A stretch of DNA of 64,000 nt, from positions 248,001 to 312,000 of the forward strand of contig CANIKO010000001.1 of assembly GCA_947468275.1 (NCBI GenBank), given 5' to 3'. This document shows, one piece after another, positions 17,354-26,807 of this stretch. The stretch is from Bacteroidota bacterium. GTDB taxonomy: Bacteria; Bacteroidota; Bacteroidia; NS11-12g; UBA9320. The notes under the pieces were generated by a model. The model saw only the letters and a list, made by a program, of their open reading frames with translations. It was not told where the DNA came from and searched no databases. How positions within the stretch are numbered: position 1 is the stretch's first letter; each line of letters begins with the position of its first letter. A program made the translations under genes and the position numbers.

Positions 17354-18337
17354 ATGAAGATAGTAGTTATTAGGTTGAGTTCTATTGGAGATATAGTGCT
17401 TACTTCACCGATTATTCGATGCCTAAAAAATCAATTACCTCCCAATTCTGAAATCCATTATTTAACAAAACCGGGCTTTAATATTTTGTTAAACGAAAAT
17501 CCGTATATTGATAAATTATGGCTTTTAAAACCAAATCTAAATGACACAATAGCTGAAATTAAGTCTCAAAAATTTGATTATATAATTGATTTGCATAATA
17601 ATTTAAGGACCATGATTATTAAAAAGCGGTGTGGTGTAAAGGCATTTTCTTTTGATAAATTGAATTTTAAAAAATTTATTTTAACCCATTTTAAAATAAA
17701 TCATTTGCCTTCTACTCATATTGTTGACCGATATTTTAAAACTGTGAAAAGTATTGGCGTTGTTAATGATAATAAAGGTTTGGATTACTTCAATCCCGCA
17801 TCTGTAAATGATATTTTCAATAAATATGAAGTTTTAAAAAACTTGGATTTTGTAGCGATGGCAATAGGCGGGCAACATTCAACCAAAAAATTACCAGCGA
17901 CACAACTTATTGAAATATTATCGTCTTCGAATTTTAAAGTAGTTTTATTGGGAGGGAAAGAAGATGTTGGGATTGCTAATGTATTAGAATTCTCTATTCC
18001 TGATAAGGTTATCAATCTAGTGGGCCGTCTAACGCTTCATGAAAGTGCCGGAGTTGTGGCATTAAGCAAAGGGTTGGTGACACATGATACAGGTATGATG
18101 CATATAGCTGCGGCCTTAAAAAAGCCAGTAATTGCTATCTGGGGAAACACAATTCCTGGCTTTGGAATGACAGCTTATTATGGTAATTACTCGATTTTTA
18201 ATAAAAACTTTGAGGTGCAAAATTTAAAGTGTAGGCCCTGCAGTAAAATAGGATTTGATAAATGCCCTAAAGGTCATTTTGATTGTATGAATTTGCAGAA
18301 TACGCAATCTATTTCTGAAACATTGAATAATTTATGA
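17354..18337 (+). CDS. Glycosyltransferase family 9 (heptosyltransferase-like)
   Basis: A 327-residue GT-B enzyme of the ADP-heptose:LPS heptosyltransferase family. The N-terminal IVVIRLSSIGDIVLTSP motif (~3-19) is diagnostic. The later GLVTHDTGMMHIAAALKKPVIAIWG region matches the nucleotide-sugar site. ATG at 17354 places this motif at the normal distance; the frame also opens at a TTG at 17339. The stop overlaps the next gene's ATG (ATGA), so the pair is an operon for surface glycan assembly, probably the LPS core. Confidence 0.9.
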   Translation: MKIVVIRLSSIGDIVLTSPIIRCLKNQLPPNSEIHYLTKPGFNILLNENPYIDKLWLLKPNLNDTIAEIKSQKFDYIIDLHNNLRTMIIKKRCGVKAFSFDKLNFKKFILTHFKINHLPSTHIVDRYFKTVKSIGVVNDNKGLDYFNPASVNDIFNKYEVLKNLDFVAMAIGGQHSTKKLPATQLIEILSSSNFKVVLLGGKEDVGIANVLEFSIPDKVINLVGRLTLHESAGVVALSKGLVTHDTGMMHIAAALKKPVIAIWGNTIPGFGMTAYYGNYSIFNKNFEVQNLKCRPCSKIGFDKCPKGHFDCMNLQNTQSISETLNNL

Positions 18338-19224
18338 TTTTTTCTAAACCTGAAATATTAGAATATAAAGCAGATGAATCTAAAAATGCAAAATTTAGCA
18401 TAATTATTCCCTCTTGGAATAATATAGAAATGCTAAAATTTTGCATAAATTCAATTCTTGAAAATTCGGAATTTGCTCATCAAATTATTGTACATGTAAA
18501 TGAAGGGACTGATGGAACCCTAGATTGGGTGAAGAAAAAAGGTTTCGATTATACCTATTCTGAAACAAATGCCGGAGTTTGTTATTCTGTTAATGCCATG
18601 GCAAAATTGGCCACAACCTCATTGTTGCTCTATTTAAATGATGATATGTATGTGTGTCCAAATTGGGATAAATATTTGTTCGAAGAAGTTGGCAAGCAGC
18701 CTAATAATTATTGGTATTTTAGTGGAACAATGATTGAGCCGTTTGGTAATAATCCTTGCGCCGTTACGCCATTTAATTTTGGCTCTGAGCCGAATAATTT
18801 TAAGGAAACCGACTTGCTTAAATTTGCAGCATCTTTTGATAAAAAAGATTGGTTTGGGGCTTGTTGGCCGCCAGCTTTAGTTCACAAAGAATTATTTGAT
18901 AAAGTAGGGGGATATAGTGAAGAGTTTAGCCCCGGAATGTACAGCGATCCTGATTTTGCTATGAAACTTTGGAAAGCCGGGGTTCGCAATTTTAAAGGTA
19001 TAGGTAAAAGTATGGTGTATCATTTTCAATCTCGCAGCACTGCTCGAGTTCAAAAAAATAACGGGCGCATGCAATTTGCAAAGAAATGGAAAGTTCCTAG
19101 TTCTTATTTTTATAAAAAAGTTCTGTTACTTGGAAAACCCTTTGATAGCGAAATAAAACTTACTGATAGTTTTAATTTGTCTTTTCTCATGGCTCGATTA
19201 AGAGCTGTTTTTATAAGTCGTTGA
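18334..19224 (+). CDS. Glycosyltransferase family 2
   Basis: A 296-residue GT-A enzyme. The N-terminal FSIIIPSWNN motif (~21-30) binds the nucleotide. The DxD-type site is LYLNDDMYV (~99-107), the acceptor region GACWPPALV follows, and an ED-like segment is near YSDPDFAMKLWKAG. There is no membrane segment. It overlaps the GT9 gene by four bases and probably acts on the same cell-surface glycan. Confidence 0.88.
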   Translation: MIFSKPEILEYKADESKNAKFSIIIPSWNNIEMLKFCINSILENSEFAHQIIVHVNEGTDGTLDWVKKKGFDYTYSETNAGVCYSVNAMAKLATTSLLLYLNDDMYVCPNWDKYLFEEVGKQPNNYWYFSGTMIEPFGNNPCAVTPFNFGSEPNNFKETDLLKFAASFDKKDWFGACWPPALVHKELFDKVGGYSEEFSPGMYSDPDFAMKLWKAGVRNFKGIGKSMVYHFQSRSTARVQKNNGRMQFAKKWKVPSSYFYKKVLLLGKPFDSEIKLTDSFNLSFLMARLRAVFISR

Positions 19225-19233
19225 CAAAACTTG

Positions 19234-20037
19234 TTAAGTATTCTTATGCTTTTTTATATGTTTTGGATACCCAAATACAATTGAACCAATTAATGGCGCA
19301 AAGAAAATTATAAGAGTAAGCAAAGAAAATAATTTATCCATATTTTCTTTCACATTCTGCTCAATATTGCCACTAGATCCGATATACTTAAAAAAGCTCA
19401 AATCAGGGTAATAATGGGTGATTGCAGAAATCCCCAATTTTAATCCCAGAACTCCGATAATTATATAAGCCGAAGTTTCGAGAAACGGATATTTGACCAT
19501 CAATGTTACAAACCAGGTAGCCACAAACCTCATTGTTATAATTCCAATTACTACACCTAGGATAATAAGGCTCATATTCTTTGTAAAAGCAACTACTGCC
19601 AAAACGTTATCAATGGAAAAGGCCAAATCCATCAATTGGATCATAAAGACAGTTGCCACAAATGGAGTGATGTATTTGCTTATAAACGAGTATGTCTTAG
19701 GTTTCTTTAATTCATGGTCAACTGAAATTTCTTTGTTCTTTTTTTTAAAATAATTAAAAACTAAAAGTAGGAGATAAATTCCACCTATAGGCTCTATCCA
19801 CCAAATTTGCAGGAGATAAGCAGCCAAAAATAAACACACTATCCTGAAACCAATAGCCCCTATCATTCCATAAAAAAGTGCTTTTTTTCGTTGATTTTTA
19901 GGTAAGTCCATTACCATAGAAGCTAATACTGCTGCATTATCTATGGAAAGTAAACTTTCCATTATTATTATATTTAAGACTAAAAGAAGTGTGGCTTTGA
20001 GGTCAGTTCCTAGTATATTAGCTGCTATTTCATTCAT
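19234..20037 (-). CDS. TerC-family integral membrane protein
   Basis: A 267-residue protein with seven or more membrane segments. The TerC signature of paired acidic and Asn residues inside the membrane is seen twice: ESLLSIDNAAVLA (~27-39) and LAFSIDNVLAVVAF (~137-150). Family members are linked to metal export, for example Mn2+ during exoenzyme folding, and to tellurite resistance. Which metal applies here is unknown. It is convergent with the glycosyltransferase gene. Confidence 0.88.
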   Translation of the reverse strand: MNEIAANILGTDLKATLLLVLNIIIMESLLSIDNAAVLASMVMDLPKNQRKKALFYGMIGAIGFRIVCLFLAAYLLQIWWIEPIGGIYLLLLVFNYFKKKNKEISVDHELKKPKTYSFISKYITPFVATVFMIQLMDLAFSIDNVLAVVAFTKNMSLIILGVVIGIITMRFVATWFVTLMVKYPFLETSAYIIIGVLGLKLGISAITHYYPDLSFFKYIGSSGNIEQNVKENMDKLFSLLTLIIFFAPLIGSIVFGYPKHIKKHKNT

Positions 20038-20173
20038 TTTTTTAGAGGTGCAAAAATATATGGATTCGTTTGAAAATTATTAATCTCAAAATTTTAATAA
20101 TTTTAAAATATTTAAACTTTTTTTGAATTTCGGCGGTCTTATCATAAATTAGACCCCTAAAATAATTATTAAA

Positions 20174-20518
20174 ATGGGAGTAATAAAAGAATTTAAAGAA
20201 TTTGCTATGCAAGGCAATGTGATTGACTTAGCAGTTGGTATTATTATTGGAGCTGAATTTGGTAAAATTGTTAATTCATTAGTAAATGATGTATTGATGC
20301 CGCCGTTAGGAAAATTAATGGGGGGAGTGAATATCACAGATTTAAATATCTCATTAGATGGGACAACTTACAAAACCTTGGCAGCTGCCAAAGAAGCTGG
20401 CGCACCTGTTATTGGGTATGGTTCATTTGCGCAAGCTGTCCTTAATTTTGTTATTGTTGCTATTTGTATTTTTATAATGATAAAAGCAGTAAATAAGATG
20501 AAGAAAAAGGAGGTATAG
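20174..20518 (+). CDS. mscL: Large-conductance mechanosensitive channel MscL
   Basis: A 114-residue channel that opens under membrane tension to release solutes. The N-terminal helix and TM1 ([31 protein letters not shown], ~7-37) are highly typical. The periplasmic loop (~48-72) and TM2 (~85-104) follow, then a lysine-rich end. At 114 residues it is a little shorter than E. coli MscL, mostly at the C-terminus. It stands alone with a promoter in the gap from 20038. Confidence 0.95.
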   Translation: MGVIKEFKEFAMQGNVIDLAVGIIIGAEFGKIVNSLVNDVLMPPLGKLMGGVNITDLNISLDGTTYKTLAAAKEAGAPVIGYGSFAQAVLNFVIVAICIFIMIKAVNKMKKKEV

Positions 20519-20605
20519 GTCTTTTATTGTTTTTTTTAATTATCTAAAAAAAAAGATTTGCATATGTTATCCACAATGACTACAATTGTGGCCCGATCTT
20601 AAATT

Positions 20606-21016
20606 TTGGTTACATTACGCAATCATAATATTATATTAGATGCAGAGTTTATAAAGAAACTGCACCCAAAAGTCATATATGAACTTGGTAAAATTTGTCC
20701 TGAAAATCAAATTCGATTTCAAGAAATTTATTCAAAAAGAGAACGATCATTAAGATTCGCCTTTATTTGTCTCTTTTTTTTCCCAGGTACACATTACGCA
20801 TTTTTAGGTCGATGGCAATTGCAAATTATGTATTGGCTTACTTTTGGTGGAGCCTTGATTTGGTGGGTGATTGATATGTTTAGATTACCTGCTTTATTAA
20901 AGGAAAGTAATCATTATGAACAGAAAAAAATCCTTTTTGAAATTAATTCAATAAATGTTTTCCATACTTCCCAACTTTTAAATAAACCTTCTTTAAATAA
21001 GGCTAAGGTGGCTTGA
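20606..21016 (+). CDS. TM2-domain membrane protein
   Basis: A 136-residue protein with a polar N-terminal half and a TM2 domain at ~49-98: a helix, the GTHYAFLGRWQLQIMYW turn, and a second helix ending in WVIDMFRLP. These signatures are typical of TM2 proteins, whose function is unknown. The start is TTG at 20606: a stop codon sits two codons upstream, and the first in-frame ATG would remove half of the protein. It is convergent with the metalloprotease gene, one base apart. Confidence 0.72.
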   Translation: MVTLRNHNIILDAEFIKKLHPKVIYELGKICPENQIRFQEIYSKRERSLRFAFICLFFFPGTHYAFLGRWQLQIMYWLTFGGALIWWVIDMFRLPALLKESNHYEQKKILFEINSINVFHTSQLLNKPSLNKAKVA

Positions 21017-21017
21017 T

Positions 21018-22793
21018 TTATTCAAATTTAATTATCTTTTTTGCTAGGTATTGCTTTCCATCTGAAGCTATAAACCTTAAATAATATACTCCTGATTTAT
21101 AAGCTTCTGGGTATATAACAATTTCTTTATTACTTAGAATTGAACTAAGTTTTTGTCCAATATTATCATAAATTTCAATTGTATTAAATAAAGATGGATT
21201 TGTCAATTGAATTCGAAGCGGAGCTAATCCTCTGCTGAAATCAGAAGTGTTCAAAATTTTAATTTCGGTATTAATACTGATTGAATTTATTTTGGTTAAG
21301 TTATTAGGCACTGAATCTAAAATTCCACGGTCGGCAAAACATTGCCAAATAAAAGCTACATCTTTACCTTTAAATAGAATACTATCAATTTTAAGAATTA
21401 CTCTCGCCATTTGAGGCATAGTAATTTGAGAAGCCTGTAAAAAATAACTTGAATAGATTAAACTATCCGATTTTGTGCCTCTGAATTTATCATTAATACA
21501 TAATAATGCTGTTGACCAAATTTCTCTGTCAACGTCTTTAATCCCTGTTAGGTCTTTATACATTCGGCTTGTATTTGTTGTAAATCCTCCCCAATATTCA
21601 TTATGACCATCCCAACTAAATACTTCATTACGTTTGTTTTTACTTAATGATCTGGAATAGGACATGGCAACGTAATCGGCTTGTCCTTCTTCCATTGCAA
21701 TTCGTTGACTTCCTTGCACTGTTCCGGGTGAAGCTATTGTTGATAATGAATGGCCAAATTCATGAATAACCACCTGTCCATCTTCCGCATCATCTACATT
21801 TCCGGTTCCAAATTCTAATACGTATGGGTAAACTCCTGGGTCAAAACTACTATTGTCATCTCCACCATTTCCATGTGTATCTACATAAATAGAATCAAGA
21901 AGTTTAGTGAACCCTATTTTTTTAAGGTACTTGCTATAGTTGTGCAAATGATAAAAAGCATTAATATCTTCAAATCCTGATTGGTCGCGGGTGTAATTTA
22001 AAAAAGTATCCGTAGGTTCTACAGGCATAATAGCAGGATCGTGAATATTTTTAATTGTAATAACACCATCGGTAAGTTTAAATTTTCCATTCGCATACTT
22101 TAAAGGAATTCTAACTTTACTTCTAGCATTTGTTAATTCGGTAGTGTTTTTATCGCCATTATCAACAAAACCTTTCGCTCCATAGGTAGCATTTGCAGCT
22201 ACAATTGGGTTGGGTAAATAAACCATTGCCGTCACCATACTGTCAGGAGATTGATAATATAATTTTGGATTAAAAGTAAAAAGTTGTCGATGGTCAATCG
22301 AATAAAAATATTCGGTGGATTGGTGAGTTATGCTATCCCAATTTGTGATTTTGTAGGCGGGTGTAAGTCCATAATTTGTATTCATCCAAAAATTTCCATT
22401 TGAACTCAATGATTTTGGAATATAGTAATCCTCATATTTCACCAAATTATTAATTATCAAAATTAAATTTCCTGATGGGTCATAATTAGCCTGAATAGAA
22501 GATTGATAAACCTCCATACCTTTCACCAAATGCTTAAATCTATAATGCATTCCAATTGGAGAGTTTTTTATACTTTCAAGTTCTAGCTTTTGGTCGCTAT
22601 ATTGATTATTTAAATATTTTGATTCCAAATAGGACGTTAAATTTTCAGTTGATTGGAATTTTAAATTATAATTAATATTAATAAAATTAGGGTTTGAAGG
22701 GGTGTAAACTAAATCAGGTTTCCCAATTGAGTTAGTATTGGAAAAGCTAAAAAAGTTTAAAAATATCAGGATTATATTTATAAAGTATTTCAT
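21018..22793 (-). CDS. Secreted M36-like zinc metalloprotease with T9SS sorting domain
   Basis: A 591-residue exported peptidase. The signal peptide is ~1-20. An FTP-like propeptide occupies ~45-135. The zinc site is VVIHEFGHSLS (HExxH, ~342-352), with the third ligand in EEGQADYVA about 25 residues later. This fits the M36 fungalysin or a related gluzincin clan. The C-terminal ~75 residues have the type A T9SS sorting pattern (IEIYDNIGQKL..., YKSGVYYLRF..., ending KKIIKFE), so it should cross the outer membrane through the type IX system. Confidence 0.82.
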   Translation of the reverse strand: MKYFINIILIFLNFFSFSNTNSIGKPDLVYTPSNPNFININYNLKFQSTENLTSYLESKYLNNQYSDQKLELESIKNSPIGMHYRFKHLVKGMEVYQSSIQANYDPSGNLILIINNLVKYEDYYIPKSLSSNGNFWMNTNYGLTPAYKITNWDSITHQSTEYFYSIDHRQLFTFNPKLYYQSPDSMVTAMVYLPNPIVAANATYGAKGFVDNGDKNTTELTNARSKVRIPLKYANGKFKLTDGVITIKNIHDPAIMPVEPTDTFLNYTRDQSGFEDINAFYHLHNYSKYLKKIGFTKLLDSIYVDTHGNGGDDNSSFDPGVYPYVLEFGTGNVDDAEDGQVVIHEFGHSLSTIASPGTVQGSQRIAMEEGQADYVAMSYSRSLSKNKRNEVFSWDGHNEYWGGFTTNTSRMYKDLTGIKDVDREIWSTALLCINDKFRGTKSDSLIYSSYFLQASQITMPQMARVILKIDSILFKGKDVAFIWQCFADRGILDSVPNNLTKINSISINTEIKILNTSDFSRGLAPLRIQLTNPSLFNTIEIYDNIGQKLSSILSNKEIVIYPEAYKSGVYYLRFIASDGKQYLAKKIIKFE

Positions 22794-22877
22794 ATAATGT
22801 TTATTTTTTTAGTAATTTCAAATTAAATGCCAATATTTTTTAGCGGCTAGAATGGCAGTTTTTTATAAATACATTTA

Positions 22878-23492
22878 TCATTCGGTCCTTAAAAAAGTAT
22901 ATTCAAAAGTAGCCAAATTCTTGCATTCATTTATAAATGCTTCGTTTTTTGCTCCATTAATTGACAAAGTTATTACCACGTTTTGTGTATGAGCGGTTTC
23001 GATTATTGTTGCCGAAAATTTTCGGGCCAGGTTATAAATAATATGTTCGTTTTCAAAATTAGTTTCAATTTTAAAATAATCCATTAGTGTTTTGGTAATA
23101 ATTTCGCATTTGGCTAGGCTCTGTTTAGCAGCTAATCCATAGGCTTCAATCAATCCTGGGATTCCTAATTTTTTGCCGCCGAAGTATCTAACTACTACTA
23201 ATAAAATATTCGTAAGGTTAAGCGCATTTATTTGCTTCAGAATTGGTCGCGCCGCTGTATTAGCGGGTTCCCCATCGTCATTTATCCGTTGAGCTGATTT
23301 GTCAGCATTTAGTATCCACACATAGCAGTGGTGGGTGGCATCAGGATATTCTGATTTTAAATTTGAAAGGTGAATTTTAATTTGCTGTTCGTCTTTTACA
23401 GGGTAAGCAAATGCTAAAAATCGGCTTCCCTTGTCGGTATATACTACCTCGGAGGAATTTGCTATTGATTTATAATCTCTATCGAAAAGCAT
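22878..23492 (-). CDS. YigZ / IMPACT family protein
   Basis: A 204-residue cytosolic protein. The N-terminal UPF0029/IMPACT domain shows SRFLAFAYPV, the ATHHCYVWIL segment, the NDDGEPANTAARPIL motif (~75-89) and VVRYFGGKKLGIPGLIEAYG. The C-terminal DUF1949-like domain follows. The biochemical role in bacteria is not settled; eukaryotic relatives regulate translation. Its ATG overlaps the ribD stop region by one base. Confidence 0.92.
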   Translation of the reverse strand: MLFDRDYKSIANSSEVVYTDKGSRFLAFAYPVKDEQQIKIHLSNLKSEYPDATHHCYVWILNADKSAQRINDDGEPANTAARPILKQINALNLTNILLVVVRYFGGKKLGIPGLIEAYGLAAKQSLAKCEIITKTLMDYFKIETNFENEHIIYNLARKFSATIIETAHTQNVVITLSINGAKNEAFINECKNLATFEYTFLRTE

Positions 23493-24532
23493 TAAAATGT
23501 AAAGTGTTCAATAAAATTATCTTCTAAATAAAAATGGTAATTAGGGAAGCCATTTAAAAAGGGCGCTTTTATTCCATTTCCCCATTTTTTTTGTGTTGTA
23601 ATTCTAACTATTTCGTATGGAATTTTAGATTCAATAAAGGATTGAATCGTTTTGCTTCCACCTTCTAACAAAACTGAGTTGATCCCCAACTCCTTCAATT
23701 TTTTAGTAATGGTTTGCCAAAATATGGTACTATCAAAACTTATTTGCTTATAAATAATGCTTCCAACTATTTCCTCTTTTAGGTCATTAAAAATTATAAT
23801 ATTCCTATCAAGTTTAAATAAATTGGAATTCAATGGAATTTTCAAAGTTCTATCAATAACAATGGCTGTAGGTAGTTTGCCAACCCAATACCGGTTATCT
23901 AGAATAGGATTGTCGGTCAATGCTGTATTTATTCCAATCATTATGGCATCGGTATCGCTCCTTAGTTTATGTACAAATCGCTTCACCAAACCGTTCGACA
24001 ATTCACGTTCTTCGATTGAATCATATTTTTCTTTTCCCATGTATCCATCGGCACTTTCAGCCCATTTAATTATAAAATTAACAGATTTATTGGCTTCAAA
24101 TTGCTCAAAAAAGGATTGGTTTAATTTCAAACACTCCTTATTCAGAATACCGCTAGTCACTGAAATTCCTGCCTCTTCCAATAATTTTACTCCTTTGCCA
24201 GCCACCAATGGGTTGGGGTCCAAACTTCCGATCACAACATTTTTAATTCCCGAATCAATAATCAGTTGAGTGCAAGGAGGTGTTTTGCCCCAATGACAGC
24301 ATGGTTCAAGGTTTACATAAATGGTAGATTCTTTAAGTAAATCTTTGTCTTTTACAGAATTGATGGCATTTACTTCGGCATGCGAACCGCCATAATTTTG
24401 ATGAAATCCCTCACCGATGATTTTTTTATCATAAACAACAACCGCGCCAACCATTGGATTGGGATGTACTTTACCTTTGGCTAGTTTGGCCAAATTAAGG
24501 CAACGGTGGATGTAAAGTTCGGGGGTTGTCAA
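23492..24532 (-). CDS. ribD: Bifunctional riboflavin deaminase/reductase RibD
   Basis: Catalyses two steps of riboflavin synthesis: deamination of the pyrimidine and NADPH-dependent reduction of the ribosyl side chain. The 346-residue protein has an N-terminal zinc deaminase (HAEVNAI at ~51-57 and EPCCHWGKTPPCTQLI at ~77-92) and a C-terminal DHFR-like reductase (IIKWAESADGYMG, IGINTALTDNP, LLEGGSKTI). It heads an operon with the YigZ gene and is divergent from prmC across 43 bases, which leaves no room for an FMN riboswitch. Confidence 0.95.
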   Translation of the reverse strand: MTTPELYIHRCLNLAKLAKGKVHPNPMVGAVVVYDKKIIGEGFHQNYGGSHAEVNAINSVKDKDLLKESTIYVNLEPCCHWGKTPPCTQLIIDSGIKNVVIGSLDPNPLVAGKGVKLLEEAGISVTSGILNKECLKLNQSFFEQFEANKSVNFIIKWAESADGYMGKEKYDSIEERELSNGLVKRFVHKLRSDTDAIMIGINTALTDNPILDNRYWVGKLPTAIVIDRTLKIPLNSNLFKLDRNIIIFNDLKEEIVGSIIYKQISFDSTIFWQTITKKLKELGINSVLLEGGSKTIQSFIESKIPYEIVRITTQKKWGNGIKAPFLNGFPNYHFYLEDNFIEHFTF

Positions 24533-24575
24533 TATGGCAAAAATAAGCAGGTTTAATAGTTAATTTGCAATCTCA

Positions 24576-25436
24576 ATGACCAACCTCCAAATTCAAAAAC
24601 ATTTTTTTAATGAACTTGCTTCTTTTTATTCGAAAAATGAATTGGCCGCCATTTGGAAGCAATTTTTGGAGTTTGAATTAAATATGAATCCCATTGTTTT
24701 TATAATCAAACCAGAGGAAGAAATAGGAGGGGAAAAGGTTGTAAAATTGGAAGACACAATTCGAAGGCTTAAAAAATCAGAACCCATTCAATACATTACA
24801 GGCAAAACTTGGTTTTGTGACAGTATTTTTAATGTGAATCCTGCTGTGCTAATCCCTCGGCCTGAGACGGAGGAATTGGTTTATAAGGTTTGTGAATATT
24901 TAAGTCAAAGTGCTGATAATGTTTTGGATATTGGCACAGGTAGCGGTTGCATTGCGATTAGCATTAAAAAAAATAACCCCAAAAGCAATGTAGTGGCGGT
25001 TGATATTTCAGAAGAAGCCTTGAATGTGGCCAACAGCAATGCCGCTCAAATATTGGCCGATACTTCGGTTTCTTTTATTAATCGGGATGTTTTAAAACTA
25101 GATTTTGTAGAAATTTTTAAAATAAAATTTGATATCATTGTTAGCAATCCGCCTTATATTCCTGTCATTGAAAAAAGCACAATCAGTAATAATGTTTTAA
25201 ATTTCGAACCGCATTTAGCGCTTTTTTGTGATACGGACCCATTGCAATTTTATAAAGCAATCACAAATCAAGCCAAACAATTATTGAAGCCTAATGGTTT
25301 CTTGTTTTTTGAAGTGCATGAAAATTTTTGGAAGGAAGTTCAGGATATGTTGCTAGAAACTGATTTTAAAGAAGTGGAGGTAATCAAAGATTTTCAAGGC
25401 AAATGCCGAATGATTAAAGCAATAAACGTCCTATGA
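24576..25436 (+). CDS. prmC: Release factor glutamine methyltransferase PrmC
   Basis: Methylates the GGQ glutamine of release factors RF1/RF2. The 286-residue protein has a helical N domain and an SAM-dependent domain: motif I DIGTGSGCIAIS (~112-123), the acidic VVAVDIS, and the catalytic NPPYIP (~191-196). LIPRPETEELV before motif I is also diagnostic. Its stop overlaps the start of the K+ channel gene by four bases. Confidence 0.94.
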   Translation: MTNLQIQKHFFNELASFYSKNELAAIWKQFLEFELNMNPIVFIIKPEEEIGGEKVVKLEDTIRRLKKSEPIQYITGKTWFCDSIFNVNPAVLIPRPETEELVYKVCEYLSQSADNVLDIGTGSGCIAISIKKNNPKSNVVAVDISEEALNVANSNAAQILADTSVSFINRDVLKLDFVEIFKIKFDIIVSNPPYIPVIEKSTISNNVLNFEPHLALFCDTDPLQFYKAITNQAKQLLKPNGFLFFEVHENFWKEVQDMLLETDFKEVEVIKDFQGKCRMIKAINVL

Positions 25437-26341
25437 TAAAACAATTGAGAGACCCGGGGTTGGGTGAAAAATTTTACCAAAACAAAAGCCGGATGGTTAA
25501 TAAAGACGGTTCGTTTAACTCTAAACGAAAGGGTATGAAACGCCATCTTTATCATTATTTAATAACCATTGGTCCGTTAAAAATTTCAAGTATAATTATA
25601 GCTACATATTTGGCCGCGAATATTTTTTTTGCCATAATATACACCTTGGTGGGTATTGAAAAATTGGGAGGTCAGCATTTTGAAAGTCCGTTTTTAACAG
25701 GGTTTCTTTTTAGCATGCAAGCCTTTACCACTGTGGGTTTTGGAGCTATTTATCCGCATGATTATTTAACAGGGCTCATCAGTGGAATGGAAGCTTTGTT
25801 TGGTCTTTTATTTTTTGCGTTTGCAACAGGTATAGTTTACGGACGTTTCTCAAAACCAACAGCATTTATCAAGTTTAGTGAAAGTGCCATCATGGCTCCT
25901 TATAGGGATGGTAGAGCTTTTATGTTTCGTATTGTAAATGCTAGACCTAATACATTAATAAATATGAATGTAGGAATAATTCTGGCGATGAAAACTGAAG
26001 AGGAAAATGATATTAACCGGAAATATTTCAATCTTGATATTGAAACTGCTTCGGTGGTTTTCTTTCCTATGCCTTGGACGATTGTTCATCATATCAATGA
26101 AAACAGTCCTCTAAATGGGTTATCAAAAAGTGATTTGGAAAAACTGGATGCAGAATTTTTAATTCATATTACGGGTTTTGATGAAACGTATGCCCAGAAT
26201 ACAAATACTATTTTTTCATATAAATTTTATGAAATGGAATGGGGTAAAAAATTTAAATTAAACTATAACTTAAATGATGCTGGCCAAATAGAATATGATA
26301 TTAATAGAATTGGAGAAACGGAAGAAGTGCCGTTGCCCTAA
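25433..26341 (+). CDS. Inward-rectifier-type (KirBac-like) K+ channel
   Basis: A 302-residue channel with two membrane helices (~50-75 and ~110-135) around a pore loop with filter TTVGFGAIYP (~98-107). After the pore comes the Kir cytoplasmic beta-sandwich, starting with GRAFMFRIVNARPNTLINMNV. GFG instead of GYG occurs in part of the Kir family. It overlaps prmC by four bases. It is the second K+ channel gene in the window and appears intact, unlike the voltage-gated one at the left end. Confidence 0.88.
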   Translation: MIKQLRDPGLGEKFYQNKSRMVNKDGSFNSKRKGMKRHLYHYLITIGPLKISSIIIATYLAANIFFAIIYTLVGIEKLGGQHFESPFLTGFLFSMQAFTTVGFGAIYPHDYLTGLISGMEALFGLLFFAFATGIVYGRFSKPTAFIKFSESAIMAPYRDGRAFMFRIVNARPNTLINMNVGIILAMKTEEENDINRKYFNLDIETASVVFFPMPWTIVHHINENSPLNGLSKSDLEKLDAEFLIHITGFDETYAQNTNTIFSYKFYEMEWGKKFKLNYNLNDAGQIEYDINRIGETEEVPLP

Positions 26342-26342
26342 T

Positions 26343-26783
26343 TTACATTAAAGCAATTTTCTTCACTCTGTTTTTGTGACGTCCACCTTCAAAATCTGCC
26401 GCTAAAAATGCTTCTAAAATTTCTATAGCTGTAGCCTCAGAAATGTATCGGGCAGGCAGGCATAGAATATTGGCATCATTATGAAGCCGGGCTAATTCGC
26501 CCAGTTCCTTATTCCAGCAAAGTGCTGCACGAATTTGTTGATGTTTATTAGCGGTCATGCATACACCATTTCCACTTCCACAAATTACAATTCCAAATTC
26601 GTATTGCCCATTAGCCACCGACATTGCCAATGGATGAACAAAGTCAGGGTAGTCAACAGAATTATCTGAAAAACATCCAAAGTCTTTAATTTCGAAACGG
26701 TCGGAAAATGATGGCATTAGTTTTTGTTTAAGTTCAAATCCAGCATGATCGCAGCCAAAGGCTATTCGAGTTTTTGTTTCCAT
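26343..26783 (-). CDS. rpiB: Ribose-5-phosphate isomerase B
   Basis: Interconverts ribose 5-phosphate and ribulose 5-phosphate. The 146-residue protein has FGCDHAGFELKQKL at ~8-21, the active-site cysteine region ICGSGNGVCMTANKH (~68-82) and the NDANILCLPARYIS motif. Length is typical. It is 24 bases from tatC on the same strand. Confidence 0.94.
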   Translation of the reverse strand: METKTRIAFGCDHAGFELKQKLMPSFSDRFEIKDFGCFSDNSVDYPDFVHPLAMSVANGQYEFGIVICGSGNGVCMTANKHQQIRAALCWNKELGELARLHNDANILCLPARYISEATAIEILEAFLAADFEGGRHKNRVKKIALM

Positions 26784-26807
26784 ATTTTTTAGTTGGTACG
26801 AAATAAG